The notes below the pieces were generated by a model, which saw only the letters and a list, made by a program, of their open reading frames with translations, did no database searches and was not told the DNA's origin. A DNA stretch of 64,000 nucleotides from Campylobacter concisus. Its GTDB lineage: Bacteria; Campylobacterota; Campylobacteria; Campylobacterales; Campylobacteraceae. The position numbers were made by a program, and so were the translations under genes. Location: the NCBI RefSeq assembly GCF_003048775.2, contig NZ_CP049272.1, positions 1,674,001-1,738,000 of the forward strand, read 5' to 3'. Positions 45,017 through 55,692 of this stretch are shown in pieces (the stretch's first letter is position 1; each line of letters begins with the position of its first letter).

Positions 45017-46021
45017 CTATACTTTTATATCTAATTTCTGTTTTTGCTCCACTTTTTCCATTAGTTTTAGTATATCAACTCCGTTTTTCTCAAGCTGCAT
45101 TAGCTCCTTAAGATAGGCAAATTTCTCATCTTTGTTGATATCGTAAGTAGCCAGTTTCTCGCTTCGTCCGATCACTGAAGCATAGACTTTGTTGCCATCA
45201 AGTTTGTCCGTATTTTGCACATTATAAAGCGAGAGTACGCCCTCTACCACCTCTTTAAAATCCGCCCCGCTCTTCATGCCAGCTTTCATAAGCGTAAGAA
45301 ATCTCTGTCTGCTCTCTTCGTCAGTGAAATTTATATTTTGTAGCGTCTGGTACTCAATTGGTGGCTTATTAGTGCTCGTTAGCATGGAGATAGCCTTTTT
45401 GCCTATCGTAATGCTCTCCACACCGACTCTTTCTCCAAGATACTGCCTAAGCGCATAATCAATCCACTTATCTTTAAACTCATCTATGCTTAGGTCCTTA
45501 TCAAGTATCTCAAACCCTTCCACATGGCTCTTGTGACCAAGCCCAAGAAGTGTGTTGCCATCAAGTTTTGATGTGTATTCTTTTGCAAAGAGATCAACAT
45601 CTGTTGGATAATATCCTATGATCTCTTCGTGAGCTCTGCCAAAACCAAGTGCTTTGGTCTGGTTGATAAAATTTTTGAGATCATTTATCTCATCTTGGCT
45701 GACTTGTTTGTCGTAACCCATGAGCTTACCCCAGATGCTTATCTTGCCATTAGCAGCCATGCCTGAGAGTGAGAAATTGCTAACAAATGTTAGATTTTCG
45801 CTATTTTTTTGAAATTTTATCGTATTTGTTTCATTTAAATTTATTGGCTCACCTCTAGTATCGGTATGACTTTTTTGCTCGTCAACCAAACCGCTAGATA
45901 AATTATTTAAAGAATTTTTGTCTATATTGGATTTAGTATTATTAGTATCAAGTTCTTGTGCTCTACTACTTTGCGAGCCAATATAAAAATTTGTCCCAAC
46001 ACCATTTACACTACCTATCAT
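45017..46021 (-). CDS. hypothetical protein with two KLDGN motifs
   Basis: A 334-residue product starting MIGSVNGVGTNFYIG with no signal peptide. The first 90 residues are Ser/Asn/Thr-rich and likely disordered; the rest (about 95-330) is helical with two KLDGN sites (KLDGNTLLGLG, KLDGNKVYASV) and the C-terminal DINKDEKFAYLKEL. The low-complexity N-terminus recalls proteins exported through the flagellar apparatus in Campylobacter, but this is only a resemblance. No function assigned. Its 76-base neighbour region to 46303 holds nothing else but the rplQ terminator. Confidence 0.72.
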   Translation of the reverse strand: MIGSVNGVGTNFYIGSQSSRAQELDTNNTKSNIDKNSLNNLSSGLVDEQKSHTDTRGEPINLNETNTIKFQKNSENLTFVSNFSLSGMAANGKISIWGKLMGYDKQVSQDEINDLKNFINQTKALGFGRAHEEIIGYYPTDVDLFAKEYTSKLDGNTLLGLGHKSHVEGFEILDKDLSIDEFKDKWIDYALRQYLGERVGVESITIGKKAISMLTSTNKPPIEYQTLQNINFTDEESRQRFLTLMKAGMKSGADFKEVVEGVLSLYNVQNTDKLDGNKVYASVIGRSEKLATYDINKDEKFAYLKELMQLEKNGVDILKLMEKVEQKQKLDIKV

Positions 46022-46280
46022 CTCAAACCCTTTGAAATTTATTAGATGCCTGAAACAAATATCGTCTTAATAAAATAAAATTTTAGCATAGAGTTCAAAG
46101 GTAAAAATTTAAAATATATGATTTTAGATTAAAGGATTTACAACTTTTAACTATTAAATTTATGATTTTTTGGTTAATAAAATTTGATAAATAATTAAAG
46201 AAATTTATACTTTAGAAAGCTTTTGAAAGAAGGATTTTATTTTAAAGGTAAGAGAATTTTATATTCAAGAAATTAAAAAA

Positions 46281-46298
46281 AGAGAGCCGAAGCTCTCT
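46281..46298 (-). terminator. intrinsic terminator of the ribosomal protein supercluster
   Basis: The reverse strand has AGAGAGC-TTCG-GCTCTCT followed by TTTTTT: a 7-base stem with the very stable UUCG tetraloop and a T run, five bases after rplQ. Confidence 0.95.
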
Positions 46299-46303
46299 AA
46301 TAA

Positions 46304-46660
46304 TTATTCAGCTACTAGCTCTATATAAGCCATCTCTGCTGCGTCGCCTCTGCGAACACGAGTCTTGATGATTCTTGTATAGCCGCCATTGCGCTCTTTA
46401 AATTTTGGAGCTACTTCAGTAACTAATTTATTTGTTGTTTCTTTATCTTGTAAAGAAGCAAATACTGCTCTGTGAGCGTTAGAGTCACCTTTTCTGGCTC
46501 TTGTAATTAGCTTCTCAACATAGCTTCTAAGCTCTTTTGCTTTTGGTAAAGTCGTCTCTATCTTTTCGCTTTTGATGATAGCTATCGCCAAATTTTTAAG
46601 CAATGCAGATCTATGAGATGACGTTCTACCAAGTTTGCGATATCCGTGTTTATGTCTCAT
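46304..46660 (-). CDS. rplQ: 50S ribosomal protein L17
   Basis: A 118-residue L17 with the N-terminal [17 protein letters not shown] and [15 protein letters not shown], which identify the family; it sits near the exit of the peptide tunnel in 50S. Last gene of the alpha operon, followed by the UUCG terminator, after rpoA with 11 bases between. Confidence 0.97.
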   Translation of the reverse strand: MRHKHGYRKLGRTSSHRSALLKNLAIAIIKSEKIETTLPKAKELRSYVEKLITRARKGDSNAHRAVFASLQDKETTNKLVTEVAPKFKERNGGYTRIIKTRVRRGDAAEMAYIELVAE

Positions 46661-46671
46661 CTATTGTCCTT

Positions 46672-47688
46672 TTATTCTTTTACACTCATTTGTGCTTTAA
46701 GCTCGGTTATTTTCTTTCTTAGTTGCTCTTTGCCATCTTTTAACACATCGGCACCAACTGGATAGCCTATCTCTTCCATAACCGCTTTAATCTCTTCAAG
46801 AGATTTTTTACCTAAATTTTTAAGCTCTTTAAGCTCATTTTCGTCCATTAATGCAAGCTCGCCAATAAATCTAATATCAGCTTTGTCAAGGCAGTTAAAA
46901 CTTCTAGCGCTTAAATTTAGATCTTCTACACTAGAAAGTAACTTTGAAAACTCGCCACCTGCACTTGAACTAGCAACTGGAGTACTAACATCAATATCTA
47001 AAATTCCTTTAAATACTGACATTTGTTGATACATAGCTTCTAAACAATTTTTAAAAGCCTCTATCGGACTAACTTGACCATCAGTTGTTATAGTAAATAC
47101 GATCTTTTCATAGTCTGGATCATCCTCAACCAAGACATTTTGTATATCATAAACTGCTTTTTTAACAGGTGTAAAGAAAGCATCAAGTGCGATATAGTCG
47201 TCTTCAATCTCTTCTCTGATCTCTTCACTAGGAACATATCCGATACCTTTTTGAATGATAACTGAAAAATTTAACTCAGCATCTTCGTTTATTGTAGCAA
47301 GGTATGCGTCTGGGTTAACGATCTCAACTAGATCATTATTTAGATCAGCCCCAGTTATCTCTTTTGGTCCTTTAAAGCTATATTCTATAACTTCGCGCTC
47401 ACTGGTGCTTTTTAATTTAAATCTGATTTTTTTCAAATTTATAATAAAAAATGCTACGTCTTCTAGCATACCACGCATACTATCAAATTCATGGCTAACG
47501 CCTTTTATCTTTACACCAATAGGAGCAAAACCTACCGTACTTGTGTAAAGAAGACGACGCAATGGGTGAGCCAAAGTAACAGCATAACCCGCCTCAAAAG
47601 GATATGCTGTAATATTAGCAACATTTTCGCTAATACTTTTAACTTCAATTTCAGTTGGCATATAAGCTGATGTAGTAATCTTTCTCAT
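46672..47688 (-). CDS. rpoA: RNA polymerase subunit alpha
   Basis: The 338-residue alpha subunit: the N-terminal dimerisation domain (about 1-230, with [17 protein letters not shown]) assembles the core enzyme, and the C-terminal domain (about 255-315, with [20 protein letters not shown]) contacts UP elements and activators. Located between rpsD and rplQ as in other bacteria. Confidence 0.98.
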   Translation of the reverse strand: MRKITTSAYMPTEIEVKSISENVANITAYPFEAGYAVTLAHPLRRLLYTSTVGFAPIGVKIKGVSHEFDSMRGMLEDVAFFIINLKKIRFKLKSTSEREVIEYSFKGPKEITGADLNNDLVEIVNPDAYLATINEDAELNFSVIIQKGIGYVPSEEIREEIEDDYIALDAFFTPVKKAVYDIQNVLVEDDPDYEKIVFTITTDGQVSPIEAFKNCLEAMYQQMSVFKGILDIDVSTPVASSSAGGEFSKLLSSVEDLNLSARSFNCLDKADIRFIGELALMDENELKELKNLGKKSLEEIKAVMEEIGYPVGADVLKDGKEQLRKKITELKAQMSVKE

Positions 47689-47702
47689 CTTTATACCCTC
47701 TA

Positions 47703-48329
47703 TTATTTTGAATAAAGCTCTACTATAAATCTTTCCTCAACAGGAATGATAACCTCTTCTCTTTCTGGATTTCTAGTGAAAATTCCAAATTTTTTCTCTT
47801 TTTCAACATCTACCCAAGCAACAATACCAGTTTGTGCTGTAAGATCTATTGCACGAATAATTTGTGGATTGTTTTTAGATTTTTCAACAATCTCTACTTT
47901 TGCACCAGGTTCAACTCTGTAAGATGGTATATCTACTCTTTTACCATTTACTAAAATATGTCCATGAGTTACTAGCTGACGAGCAAAACGACGAGTTGTT
48001 GCAAAGCCCATTCTATAAACAACATTATCTAATCTTTGCTCTAATAGTTGAACCAAAAGAGCACCGGTATTACCTTCGCGGCGTGCTGCTTCTTGAAATA
48101 ATCTTCTAAATTGTTTCTCAGAAACACCATACATAAATTTAGCTTTTTGCTTCTCGCGAAGTTGTAAGCCATATTCGCTTATTTTTGCTCTTCTTTGTCC
48201 ATGTTGTCCTGGCGCATAAGGTCTTTTTTCAAAAGCACTTTTACCAGCAAGTCTTCTTTCGCCTTTTAACGCAAGAGACACACCAAGACGTCTTTCTAAT
48301 TTTTCAACAGGTCCTGTATATCTAGCCAT
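47703..48329 (-). CDS. rpsD: 30S ribosomal protein S4
   Basis: A 208-residue S4 with the start [19 protein letters not shown], the S4 RNA-binding domain ([20 protein letters not shown], about 98-117) and [16 protein letters not shown]. It binds 16S 5' domain early in assembly; in E. coli it represses the alpha operon. Confidence 0.98.
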   Translation of the reverse strand: MARYTGPVEKLERRLGVSLALKGERRLAGKSAFEKRPYAPGQHGQRRAKISEYGLQLREKQKAKFMYGVSEKQFRRLFQEAARREGNTGALLVQLLEQRLDNVVYRMGFATTRRFARQLVTHGHILVNGKRVDIPSYRVEPGAKVEIVEKSKNNPQIIRAIDLTAQTGIVAWVDVEKEKKFGIFTRNPEREEVIIPVEERFIVELYSK

Positions 48330-48354
48330 AATAATTTCTCCTATTTTTCTCTAA

Positions 48355-48747
48355 TTATACGCGGCGGCGTTTTGGCGGTCTACAACCATTGTGTGGTAAA
48401 GGTGTAATGTCTTTAAAGAAAGATACTTTAATTCCTTCAACAGTTCCTACACTTTTAACAGCCGTTTCACGTCCGCTACCTGGACCTTGAACCTTAATAC
48501 CAACTTCTTTTATACCATGCTCTTTTGCTTTATTTAGAGCGTCTTCAACTGCCTGTTGAGCTGCATAAGGAGTTGATTTTTTGCTACCTTTAAAGCCTAA
48601 GCCACCTGCACTACTCCATGCAATAGCATTTCCCATTTCATCAGTTACAGTTACCATAGTGTTGTTAAATGTTGCACTGATATAAACGATACCTTTGGCT
48701 ATGCTTTTTCTAACTACTTTTTTCTTAACAATTTTTCTTTTCGCCAT
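48355..48747 (-). CDS. rpsK: 30S ribosomal protein S11
   Basis: A 130-residue S11 with [20 protein letters not shown] and the C-terminal [15 protein letters not shown]. It sits in the 30S platform and helps form the mRNA exit path. Confidence 0.98.
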   Translation of the reverse strand: MAKRKIVKKKVVRKSIAKGIVYISATFNNTMVTVTDEMGNAIAWSSAGGLGFKGSKKSTPYAAQQAVEDALNKAKEHGIKEVGIKVQGPGSGRETAVKSVGTVEGIKVSFFKDITPLPHNGCRPPKRRRV

Positions 48748-48769
48748 TTATTATCCTTTAACCCTTGCC

Positions 48770-49138
48770 TTACTTAGTAGCTGCACCGACAGTTTTACGT
48801 CTGCCTTTTCTGGTTCTAGCATTAGTTTTAGTCTTTTGACCACGAACAGGAAGACCTTTTCTGTGGCGAAGACCTCTATAACTTCCAAGATCCATAAGAG
48901 CTTTGATATCCATAGCAACTTGTTTTCTCAAATCACCCTCAACGATATGATGCTCTTGAATTTCTTTACGGATAGCTGCCGCTTCATCTTCACTAAGCTC
49001 ATAAACTCTCTTGTCATAAGAAATTCCAGCTGCGTCAAGAATTTGACGAGATTTGTAAAGACCTATACCATAGATATAAGTCAAACCATACTCTATTCTC
49101 TTTTTGTTTGGTAAATCTACACCTGCAATACGTGCCAT
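48770..49138 (-). CDS. rpsM: 30S ribosomal protein S13
   Basis: A 122-residue S13: [20 protein letters not shown] start, HhH-like [16 protein letters not shown], then [25 protein letters not shown] split at the P-loop contact. It touches P-site tRNA and L5. Confidence 0.98.
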   Translation of the reverse strand: MARIAGVDLPNKKRIEYGLTYIYGIGLYKSRQILDAAGISYDKRVYELSEDEAAAIRKEIQEHHIVEGDLRKQVAMDIKALMDLGSYRGLRHRKGLPVRGQKTKTNARTRKGRRKTVGAATK

Positions 49139-49141
49139 GCC

Positions 49142-49255
49142 TTATCCTTGTCTTTGTTTATGTTTTGGATTTTCGCAGATAACACGAATTATGCCACTAC
49201 GTTTGACAATTTTACATTTGTCACACATCTTCTTTACAGAAGGACGAACTTTCAT
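49142..49255 (-). CDS. rpmJ: 50S ribosomal protein L36
   Basis: A 37-residue protein [20 protein letters not shown]... ending NPKHKQRQG, found between rpsM and infA. Cys11, Cys14, Cys27 and His32 give the zinc ribbon of the C+ form. Its ATG at 49255 follows a GGAG site. Confidence 0.95.
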   Translation of the reverse strand: MKVRPSVKKMCDKCKIVKRSGIIRVICENPKHKQRQG

Positions 49256-49444
49256 TTTAGTCTCCTAAAAATTTATTCCACTTTTTTAGGGGCTGCATCA
49301 GGTCTAAAGAAAGAATTTAAACCAACTATTTTCAAAATAAGTGGGGAACTTTGAAAATAATTCTTCATACAGCTTTTCGCAAAGCTTGGATTTTATCCAA
49401 AACCAGCTTTAAATTTACTTAGCATATTTGCCACAAAATCAAAT

Positions 49445-49663
49445 TTACTTATATCTATAAGTGATCCTGCCCTTGTCTAGGCTATATGGCGTAAGTTCTA
49501 CTTTTACGCGGTCGCCAGGCATTATCTTTATATAATGCATTCTCATTTTTCCGGCGATATGACATAAAATTATATGTTTGTTGTCAAGCTCAACTTTAAA
49601 AGTTGCATTTGGTAGTGCCTCAACAACGTTTCCATCAATCTCAATGACATCGTCTTTTGCCAC
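49445..49663 (-). CDS. infA: translation initiation factor IF-1
   Basis: A 72-residue OB-fold protein [20 protein letters not shown] with [21 protein letters not shown]. It binds the A site of 30S during initiation. A 189-base gap separates it from rpmJ, unusual in this compact cluster. Confidence 0.97.
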
Positions 49664-49697
49664 AAATTCTCCTTTCTTTAAATTTTTACTATAAATT

Positions 49698-50456
49698 TTA
49701 TGCTTGGCTTAAAATTTCGGCTTTGCCATTAACTATCGCCATGCAATGCTCATAATGGCTAGTTCTCAAACCATCTTTTGAAGTTACTTTCCAGTTATCA
49801 CTTCCCAAAACTGGCGTGCCGTCTTTTTGGCAGATCATTGGCTCTATACAAAATACCATTCCCTCTTTTATCTTTGGTCCAGCTTTTGGGTTATGCCCCT
49901 CAAGATAGTTTGGAATTTCTGGCTCTTCGTGTGGCCTTTTTCCTATACCGTGACCGCAATATCCACGTAAAGGCACATAACCTCTACCAAGAATAAATTT
50001 CTCAAGCTCATAGCAAATTTCTTTAAAATGCATACCAGCTCTTATATAGTCAATCGCAAAATATAGTGCATCTTTTGAGCAAGCGATCAAAGCCTCGTCT
50101 TCTTTTGAAATTTTACCAACTCCAAATGTCCTAGCCGAATCACCAAAATAACCATCTAAATTTGAGCCGATATCAACGCTAACGATATCACCCTCTTTTA
50201 GCTTATACTCATTTGGGATTCCGTGGATCACTACTTCATTGACGCTTATGCAAGCTGCATTTGGAAAGCCATAAAGACCTTTAAAAGCAGGTTTTGCCCC
50301 AGCAGCCCTTATCATATCTTCACAAATTTTATCTATCTCAAGAAGGGAAATTCCAGGCTTTATAATCGTAGAAATGTGATCAAGAGTTCGAGCGACGATC
50401 TTGTTCGCCGCTCTCATTTTCTCTATCTCAGCTGGTCTTTTAAGCGTGATAGCCAT
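49698..50456 (-). CDS. map: type I methionine aminopeptidase
   Basis: A 252-residue enzyme that removes initiator Met. Metal ligands sit in [18 protein letters not shown] (two Asp), [18 protein letters not shown] (His), FCIEPMI (Glu) and the final Glu in SHYEHCMAI. It is next to secY as in many bacteria, one base from it; adk is absent between them. Confidence 0.97.
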   Translation of the reverse strand: MAITLKRPAEIEKMRAANKIVARTLDHISTIIKPGISLLEIDKICEDMIRAAGAKPAFKGLYGFPNAACISVNEVVIHGIPNEYKLKEGDIVSVDIGSNLDGYFGDSARTFGVGKISKEDEALIACSKDALYFAIDYIRAGMHFKEICYELEKFILGRGYVPLRGYCGHGIGKRPHEEPEIPNYLEGHNPKAGPKIKEGMVFCIEPMICQKDGTPVLGSDNWKVTSKDGLRTSHYEHCMAIVNGKAEILSQA

Positions 50457-50457
50457 T

Positions 50458-51720
50458 TTATAGACCTACTGCACTTAGAGTTTGGTATTTGTTTGTATAA
50501 GACTGGGCTTCTATACGCCTCATCGTATCAAGTGCTACTGAAACCACAATAAGTACTGACGTGCCACCAAAATAAAATGGAACACCCATAGTCTTTACAA
50601 GTACCCAAGGCAGTGTTGAAATGATACCCAAGTATAAAGCACCACCTAAAGTTAGCCTTCCAGCTACTTCATTTAGATAGCTAGCTGTACTCTCACCTGG
50701 TCTAACGCCTGGGATAAATCCGCCTTGTTTCTTTAAATTTTCACTTATATCTTTTGTGTTAAACACGATTGATGCGTAGAAAAACGCAAAGAAGATGATA
50801 AATAAAAATGTTAAAAAGTTAAACATATAGCCATTTGGACTTAAAAAGTCGTTGATAGCTTGGATGATCGGATTTGTACTAGCCTGTAAAATAGTACTAG
50901 GAAACATCAAAATCGCACTAGCAAATATCGGTGGAATAACGCCACTTAAATTTACTTTGATCGGTATATAGTTCATTATACGTTTGTTTTGATTTTCCAT
51001 TATCACTTTTCTTGAGTAAGAAATAGGGATACGCCTTTCGCCCATCTCGACAAATATAATAGCACCAATAGTAGCTAAGATAATCACCAAAATAGCGATA
51101 ACTGTTAGGAAATTCATCTCAGAAGTATTTACTAAATTTACAGTTCCACCGATCGCACTAGGTATACCAGAGACGATACCAGCAAAGATGATAAGACTTA
51201 TACCGTTGCCTATACCACGTTGCGTTATTTGCTCACCTATCCACATAAGCAGCATAGTTCCAGTTAGCATAGATACAGCAGATATCGCGATAAATAAATT
51301 TATATCTATCATGATAGCTTGTTCGCCACCGCGTCCGCTTAAGCTTTGAAGTCCGATAGAAACACCGATTGATTGCACAAGAGTGATGACGATGGTTGCA
51401 TAGCGTATAATTTGCATATATTTTTGCATACCGTCGCGCTCTTTTTTCATCTGACCTAACTTTGGAAATGTCGCTGCTAGAAGTTCCATAATAATCGAAG
51501 CTGTGATGTAAGGCATGATACCTAGAGATATGATACTTAAACGCTCGGCGGCTTTACCACTAAACATATTAAATAGACCCAAGGCATTGCTATTGTTTGA
51601 ATTGAAAAATTCTTTAATTACGTCGACATTAACACCAGGAACTGGCACATAAGCCAGTATCCTGTATGCGAACAAAAATGCCAACGTGATTAAAATCTTG
51701 TTGGTCAGTGTTTTATCCAT
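50458..51720 (-). CDS. secY: Sec translocase subunit SecY
   Basis: A 420-residue channel protein with ten hydrophobic segments; SecY signatures are GLFNMFSGKAAERLSIISLGI and PGVRPGESTASYLNEVAGRL. It forms the protein-export pore with SecE and SecG. Start overlaps the rplO stop. Confidence 0.98.
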   Translation of the reverse strand: MDKTLTNKILITLAFLFAYRILAYVPVPGVNVDVIKEFFNSNNSNALGLFNMFSGKAAERLSIISLGIMPYITASIIMELLAATFPKLGQMKKERDGMQKYMQIIRYATIVITLVQSIGVSIGLQSLSGRGGEQAIMIDINLFIAISAVSMLTGTMLLMWIGEQITQRGIGNGISLIIFAGIVSGIPSAIGGTVNLVNTSEMNFLTVIAILVIILATIGAIIFVEMGERRIPISYSRKVIMENQNKRIMNYIPIKVNLSGVIPPIFASAILMFPSTILQASTNPIIQAINDFLSPNGYMFNFLTFLFIIFFAFFYASIVFNTKDISENLKKQGGFIPGVRPGESTASYLNEVAGRLTLGGALYLGIISTLPWVLVKTMGVPFYFGGTSVLIVVSVALDTMRRIEAQSYTNKYQTLSAVGL

Positions 51721-52121
51721 TATTTTGTTCCGCTAACGCTAACGTTCTCGTCTTTAATCTTTGAAGCAAGAGCTTTTGCACTTGCACCGATTAGTTTTAT
51801 CTTAGTAACGCTCTTTGAAATTTTATGAACGCTAGCTATTGTTGCTATTGAAATTTCAGCAAGCTCTTTTATAGCTGCAATTTTCTCGACATTAATAACA
51901 TAAGGTTTTTCAAATTTAGAAGTAAAACCTACTTTTGGAAGACGTCTTTGAAGTGGTTGCTGTCCGCCCTCAAAACCTCTTTTCTCATTGTAGCCTTTTC
52001 TTGCTCTTTGACCTTTATTACCTTTGCCAGCAGTTTTGCCATTGCCACTGCCTTGGCCACGACCTATTCTTTTGGTTGCATGAGTTGAACCTGCAGCAGG
52101 TGTTAATTTTTCTAATGCCAT
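51720..52121 (-). CDS. rplO: 50S ribosomal protein L15
   Basis: A 133-residue L15: Gly/Lys-rich N-terminus ([20 protein letters not shown]) and a globular C-terminus. It follows rpsE directly, so rpmD (L30) is missing here, as in other epsilonproteobacteria. Confidence 0.97.
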   Translation of the reverse strand: MALEKLTPAAGSTHATKRIGRGQGSGNGKTAGKGNKGQRARKGYNEKRGFEGGQQPLQRRLPKVGFTSKFEKPYVINVEKIAAIKELAEISIATIASVHKISKSVTKIKLIGASAKALASKIKDENVSVSGTK

Positions 52122-52136
52122 CTTAACTCCTTTCTC

Positions 52137-52580
52137 TTAGCTTTTTAGCAAACTAAGTGCTTTTATAGTAGCACGAACGACGTTTGCTGAGTTGTTTGAG
52201 CCAAGTGATTTAGTAAGGATATCCTTAATACCTGCAAGCTCGATAATAGGACGTGCACTACCACCAGCGATAACACCAGTACCCTCGCTAGCTGGGCGAA
52301 GTAGCATTCTACTTGCGTTGTATTTTACCTCTACATCGTGAGGGATAGTTGTGCCTTTGATCTTAACGTGGATAATATTTTTAAATGCGTCGTCAATCGC
52401 TTTTCTCATCGCATCTGGTACCTCTTTAGCTTTACCATAACCAAAGCCAACTAGACCATTTCTATTACCAACAACAACTAAAGCTGTAAATCTAAATCTA
52501 CGACCACCTTTAACAACCTTTGTAACCCGACCGATATCGACGATTACTTCTTCAAATTCTTCTCTATTATATTTTTCCAT
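52137..52580 (-). CDS. rpsE: 30S ribosomal protein S5
   Basis: A 147-residue S5 with [20 protein letters not shown] (the double-stranded RNA-binding part, spectinomycin region) and [20 protein letters not shown]. It is at the mRNA entry site and contributes to accuracy. No unusual residues seen in the RFTAL loop. Confidence 0.98.
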   Translation of the reverse strand: MEKYNREEFEEVIVDIGRVTKVVKGGRRFRFTALVVVGNRNGLVGFGYGKAKEVPDAMRKAIDDAFKNIIHVKIKGTTIPHDVEVKYNASRMLLRPASEGTGVIAGGSARPIIELAGIKDILTKSLGSNNSANVVRATIKALSLLKS

Positions 52581-52595
52581 CGATTTTCCTTTGGG

Positions 52596-52952
52596 TTATA
52601 GCTTGATGCCATTTTCTCTTAAAGCTTCAGCAAATGCTGCGATAACGCCATGGTATAAATAACCATTTCTATCAAAAACTGCAACATCTATCTTCTTAGC
52701 TTTTAAAGCCTTAGCAAATTCTTTAGCTAAAGTGACCGCACCTTCTTTATTTGCTTTTATGCCTATCTTTCTGCCATCAACCGCAGCTAGTGTAGTAGCT
52801 GTAACGTCGTCAATCGCTTGAACATAAAGAGTTCTGTTTGATTTGAAAATAGAAACTCTTGGGCAAGTTGCAACACCAGAAATTTTACCTCTGATTCTTC
52901 TTTTTCTCTTAATTCTAAGAGCGATTTTTCTTTTTAGTACTTTTGCTGTCAT
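52596..52952 (-). CDS. rplR: 50S ribosomal protein L18
   Basis: A 118-residue L18, with [20 protein letters not shown], then [12 protein letters not shown] and [20 protein letters not shown]. It brings 5S rRNA to the 50S central protuberance together with L5. Confidence 0.97.
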   Translation of the reverse strand: MTAKVLKRKIALRIKRKRRIRGKISGVATCPRVSIFKSNRTLYVQAIDDVTATTLAAVDGRKIGIKANKEGAVTLAKEFAKALKAKKIDVAVFDRNGYLYHGVIAAFAEALRENGIKL

Positions 52953-52962
52953 TTACCGCTCC

Positions 52963-53499
52963 TTACTTCTTAGATGTCTTGCCCGCTTTGCGGATGATGC
53001 GTTCTTCTAGATATTTAACGCCTTTGCCTTTATATGGCTCAGGTGGTCTAAATCCTCTAACTTGAGCAGCCACTTGACCTACTACTTGTTTGTCATCGCC
53101 TTTGATAGTAATAACGTTTTTCTCAACACTAGCTTCAACGCCTGCTGGTAGCTCATAGTTGATAAGGTGTGAAAAACCAAGAGAAAGCTCTAAAATTTTA
53201 CCTTTTGCAGCTGCTTTATAACCAACGCCGTTGATCTCAAGCTGGCGAGTAAATCCCGCAGTGATACCAGTTACGATGTTATTAGCAAGTGCTCTATATG
53301 TTCCCCAGTAAGCTCTACTTTGGCGATCTTCGCCTTTTGGAGCAAAAACTATATGACCATTTTCTACCTTGACATCAACATGACCTTTTGTGTCAAGCTC
53401 TTTTATATGATTGCCCTTTTTAAATTTTAGGACATTATTTTCAACGCTAACGTCTACACCACTTGGGATAGCGATAGGCTGTTTTCCAATACGTGACAT
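52963..53499 (-). CDS. rplF: 50S ribosomal protein L6
   Basis: A 178-residue L6 starting [17 protein letters not shown], with [19 protein letters not shown] and the C-terminal [20 protein letters not shown]. Binds near the sarcin-ricin loop. A 193-base gap precedes it, the largest in the spc part. Confidence 0.98.
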   Translation of the reverse strand: MSRIGKQPIAIPSGVDVSVENNVLKFKKGNHIKELDTKGHVDVKVENGHIVFAPKGEDRQSRAYWGTYRALANNIVTGITAGFTRQLEINGVGYKAAAKGKILELSLGFSHLINYELPAGVEASVEKNVITIKGDDKQVVGQVAAQVRGFRPPEPYKGKGVKYLEERIIRKAGKTSKK

Positions 53500-53645
53500 T
53501 TTTTTCCTTTACTTGTCTAGGGTGTTCCTACATTTGCGAATAAACACCACAATGCCGTAAATTTTATCGTCAAATTTGACGAAACCTTCATTTGAATTTC
53601 TAAATTTAGCTTTGGCAAAATCTAAAATTTTACCAAGCTAAAAAT

Positions 53646-53669
53646 TTAACCTTACCTTCATAAGGTTAA
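53646..53669 (-). terminator. hairpin after rpsH, possible internal attenuator
   Basis: TTAACCTTA (53646-53654) and TAAGGTTAA (53661-53669) are a perfect 9-base inverted repeat with a 6-base loop, followed on the transcribed strand by ATTTTTAG. It sits 23 bases after the rpsH stop, in the long rpsH-rplF gap. Confidence 0.5.
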
Positions 53670-53692
53670 AATAGCGTTTTTAATGCAGTTTA

Positions 53693-54088
53693 TTACCAAA
53701 CCGTGCAAAGAACCTCGCCACCAACGCCGACTTTACTTGCCTCAATACCGCTCATAACGCCTTTGCTTGTGCTAACGATAACTGTTCCGTAACCATTTTT
53801 AAAACGCTTAATGTCGTCTTTGCCTTGATAAACACGGCGACCAGGTTTTGAAACCCTTTTAAGCTCGTTTATAACACTTCTGCCGTACTCATCATACTTT
53901 AAAACTACATTTATAAATTTCTTGTTACCTTCTTCGATAACGTTGTAGCTCTCTACATAGCCTTTTGCTGCAAGGATAGAAAGAGTAGCCTCAACAACCT
54001 TAGAATGAAGCAATTTCGCAGTTTCAAGCTTTCTCATACTTGCATTTCTAATGCGTGTTAATCCATCTGATATTAAATCGTTTAACAT
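53693..54088 (-). CDS. rpsH: 30S ribosomal protein S8
   Basis: A 131-residue S8 starting [16 protein letters not shown] with the C-terminal RNA-binding [17 protein letters not shown] and [10 protein letters not shown] primary 16S binder and, in E. coli, the repressor of the spc operon. Confidence 0.98.
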   Translation of the reverse strand: MLNDLISDGLTRIRNASMRKLETAKLLHSKVVEATLSILAAKGYVESYNVIEEGNKKFINVVLKYDEYGRSVINELKRVSKPGRRVYQGKDDIKRFKNGYGTVIVSTSKGVMSGIEASKVGVGGEVLCTVW

Positions 54089-54097
54089 TTCTCTTCC

Positions 54098-54283
54098 TTA
54101 CCAACTTGCTTTTTTAAGACCAGGTATTAGGCCTTCGTTAGCCATTTTTCTTAGGCAAACACGGCAAATTCCAAAATCTTTATAAACAGAGTGCGGACGA
54201 CCGCAAATTTGGCATCTAGTGTAGCCGCGAACCGCAAATTTTGGCTTGCGTGCAGCTTTTGCTATCATTGATTTCTTTGCCAT
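54098..54283 (-). CDS. rpsN: 30S ribosomal protein S14, zinc-binding type
   Basis: A 61-residue S14 starting [20 protein letters not shown]; longer starts within the rplE end have no basis. [11 protein letters not shown] and GICRVCLRK give the two CXXC zinc pairs of the short C+ form. Confidence 0.97.
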   Translation of the reverse strand: MAKKSMIAKAARKPKFAVRGYTRCQICGRPHSVYKDFGICRVCLRKMANEGLIPGLKKASW

Positions 54284-54284
54284 T

Positions 54285-54830
54285 TTACTTTCCTTTTGCA
54301 AACGGCACGCCAAATAGCTCTAGCAATTTGAATGCCTCTTTATCATTTTTAGCCGTAGTAGCAATCGTAATATTCATACCATGAGTTCGTAAAATTTTAT
54401 CATACTCAACCTCTGGAAACATTAGCTGCTCGCTAAGACCAAAGTTATAGTTTCCACGTCCATCAAAGCCATTTTTTGGAAGACCACGGAAGTCTTTAAC
54501 CCTTGGAAGAGCAACGCTAATTAGCTTATCTAAGAAAGCATACATTTGCTCTTTTCTCAAAGTTACTTTGATACCAACAGGGAAACCTTCGCGAACTTTA
54601 AAGCCAGCAACTGATTTTTTAGCATCAGTGATAACTGCTTTTTGTCCAGCGATAAGTGAAATGGTATCAGCCATATTTTGAAGCACTTTCTGATCTTTCG
54701 CAGAGTCTCCAGCACCTACACTGATCACAATTTTCTCAAGCGCAGGGATAAGCATTGGATTTTTGATGTCAAATTCTTTTACGAGAGCTGGCTTGATAGT
54801 TTCGTTAAATTTATCTTTTAATCTACTCAT
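54285..54830 (-). CDS. rplE: 50S ribosomal protein L5
   Basis: A 181-residue L5 with [20 protein letters not shown] and [20 protein letters not shown]. It carries 5S rRNA and contacts P-site tRNA. Confidence 0.98.
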
Positions 54831-54835
54831 ATCTC

Positions 54836-55072
54836 TTATCCTTCAACTTTCGCGACGTTTGATATGTCAATTGGCATCTCTTTATTTACGTGACCACCAT
54901 TTGGAGTTTTTTCGCTTGGTTTGATAGCTTTTTTAGCTATTTTGCATCCCTCAACTATAACCTGACCTTTTTTTGCAAGAACTGCTAAAATTTTACCAGT
55001 TTTGCCTTTATCGTCACCAGCGATGATCTTAACGGTATCGCCTTTTTTGACTTTAAATTTTACATTAGCCAT
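54836..55072 (-). CDS. rplX: 50S ribosomal protein L24
   Basis: A 78-residue L24 with the KOW motif [20 protein letters not shown] and [15 protein letters not shown]. An assembly initiator of 50S; shorter than the E. coli protein (104). Confidence 0.97.
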
Positions 55073-55440
55073 TATAAAACCTCCGGAGCTAGCGAAACAA
55101 TCTTCATAAAGTTAGCATATCTAACCTCACGTCCAACTGGTCCAAAAATACGAGTGCCGACTGGCTCTTTTTTGCTATCAAGTATAACAGCTGCGTTCTC
55201 GTCAAAGCGGATTAGCGAACCATTATCTCTTTGAACCTCTTTTTTAGTTCTTACGACAACAGCTTTTACAACCTGTCCTTTTTTGATCTTACCATTTGGA
55301 AGAGCTTTTTTAACAGAGCAAACTATGATATCGCCAAGTGTAGCGTATCTTCTTTTGCTGCCGCCAAGAACTTTTATACACATTAACTCTTTTGCACCAC
55401 TATTATCAGCAACTGCAAGTCTTGTAAAACTTTGAATCAT
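55072..55440 (-). CDS. rplN: 50S ribosomal protein L14
   Basis: A 122-residue L14: [20 protein letters not shown] start, [20 protein letters not shown] and the end [14 protein letters not shown]. It forms an intersubunit bridge. Its stop and the rplX start overlap. Confidence 0.98.
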   Translation of the reverse strand: MIQSFTRLAVADNSGAKELMCIKVLGGSKRRYATLGDIIVCSVKKALPNGKIKKGQVVKAVVVRTKKEVQRDNGSLIRFDENAAVILDSKKEPVGTRIFGPVGREVRYANFMKIVSLAPEVL

Positions 55441-55691
55441 TACTCAACTCCCTTTGCCAATACAGCTTTTAAGCGAAAATTCTTGCGAGCTGAAAGTGGT
55501 CTGCACTCGATCGCAACAACTGTATCGCCTGCTCTTGTCTCATTTTTCTCATCATGAACTAAATATTTTTTAAAGCGTTTTACAAATTTATGGTATCTTG
55601 GGTGCATAACGCGTCTTTCTACCAAAATAGTAGCTGTTTTATCTCCAGCTTTTTGTAAAACAACACCTTGAATTTCTCTTTTTAATGCCAT
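55440..55691 (-). CDS. rpsQ: 30S ribosomal protein S17
   Basis: An 83-residue S17 from the ATG at 55691 ([19 protein letters not shown]); an upstream frame start lies inside rpmC. OB-fold segments [20 protein letters not shown] and [20 protein letters not shown] are seen. Confidence 0.97.
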   Translation of the reverse strand: MALKREIQGVVLQKAGDKTATILVERRVMHPRYHKFVKRFKKYLVHDEKNETRAGDTVVAIECRPLSARKNFRLKAVLAKGVE

Positions 55692-55692
55692 T

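Noticed and set aside
51700..52140. A missed rpmD (L30) gene between rpsE and rplO
   Set aside because: Only 15 bases separate the two genes; L30 is truly absent here.
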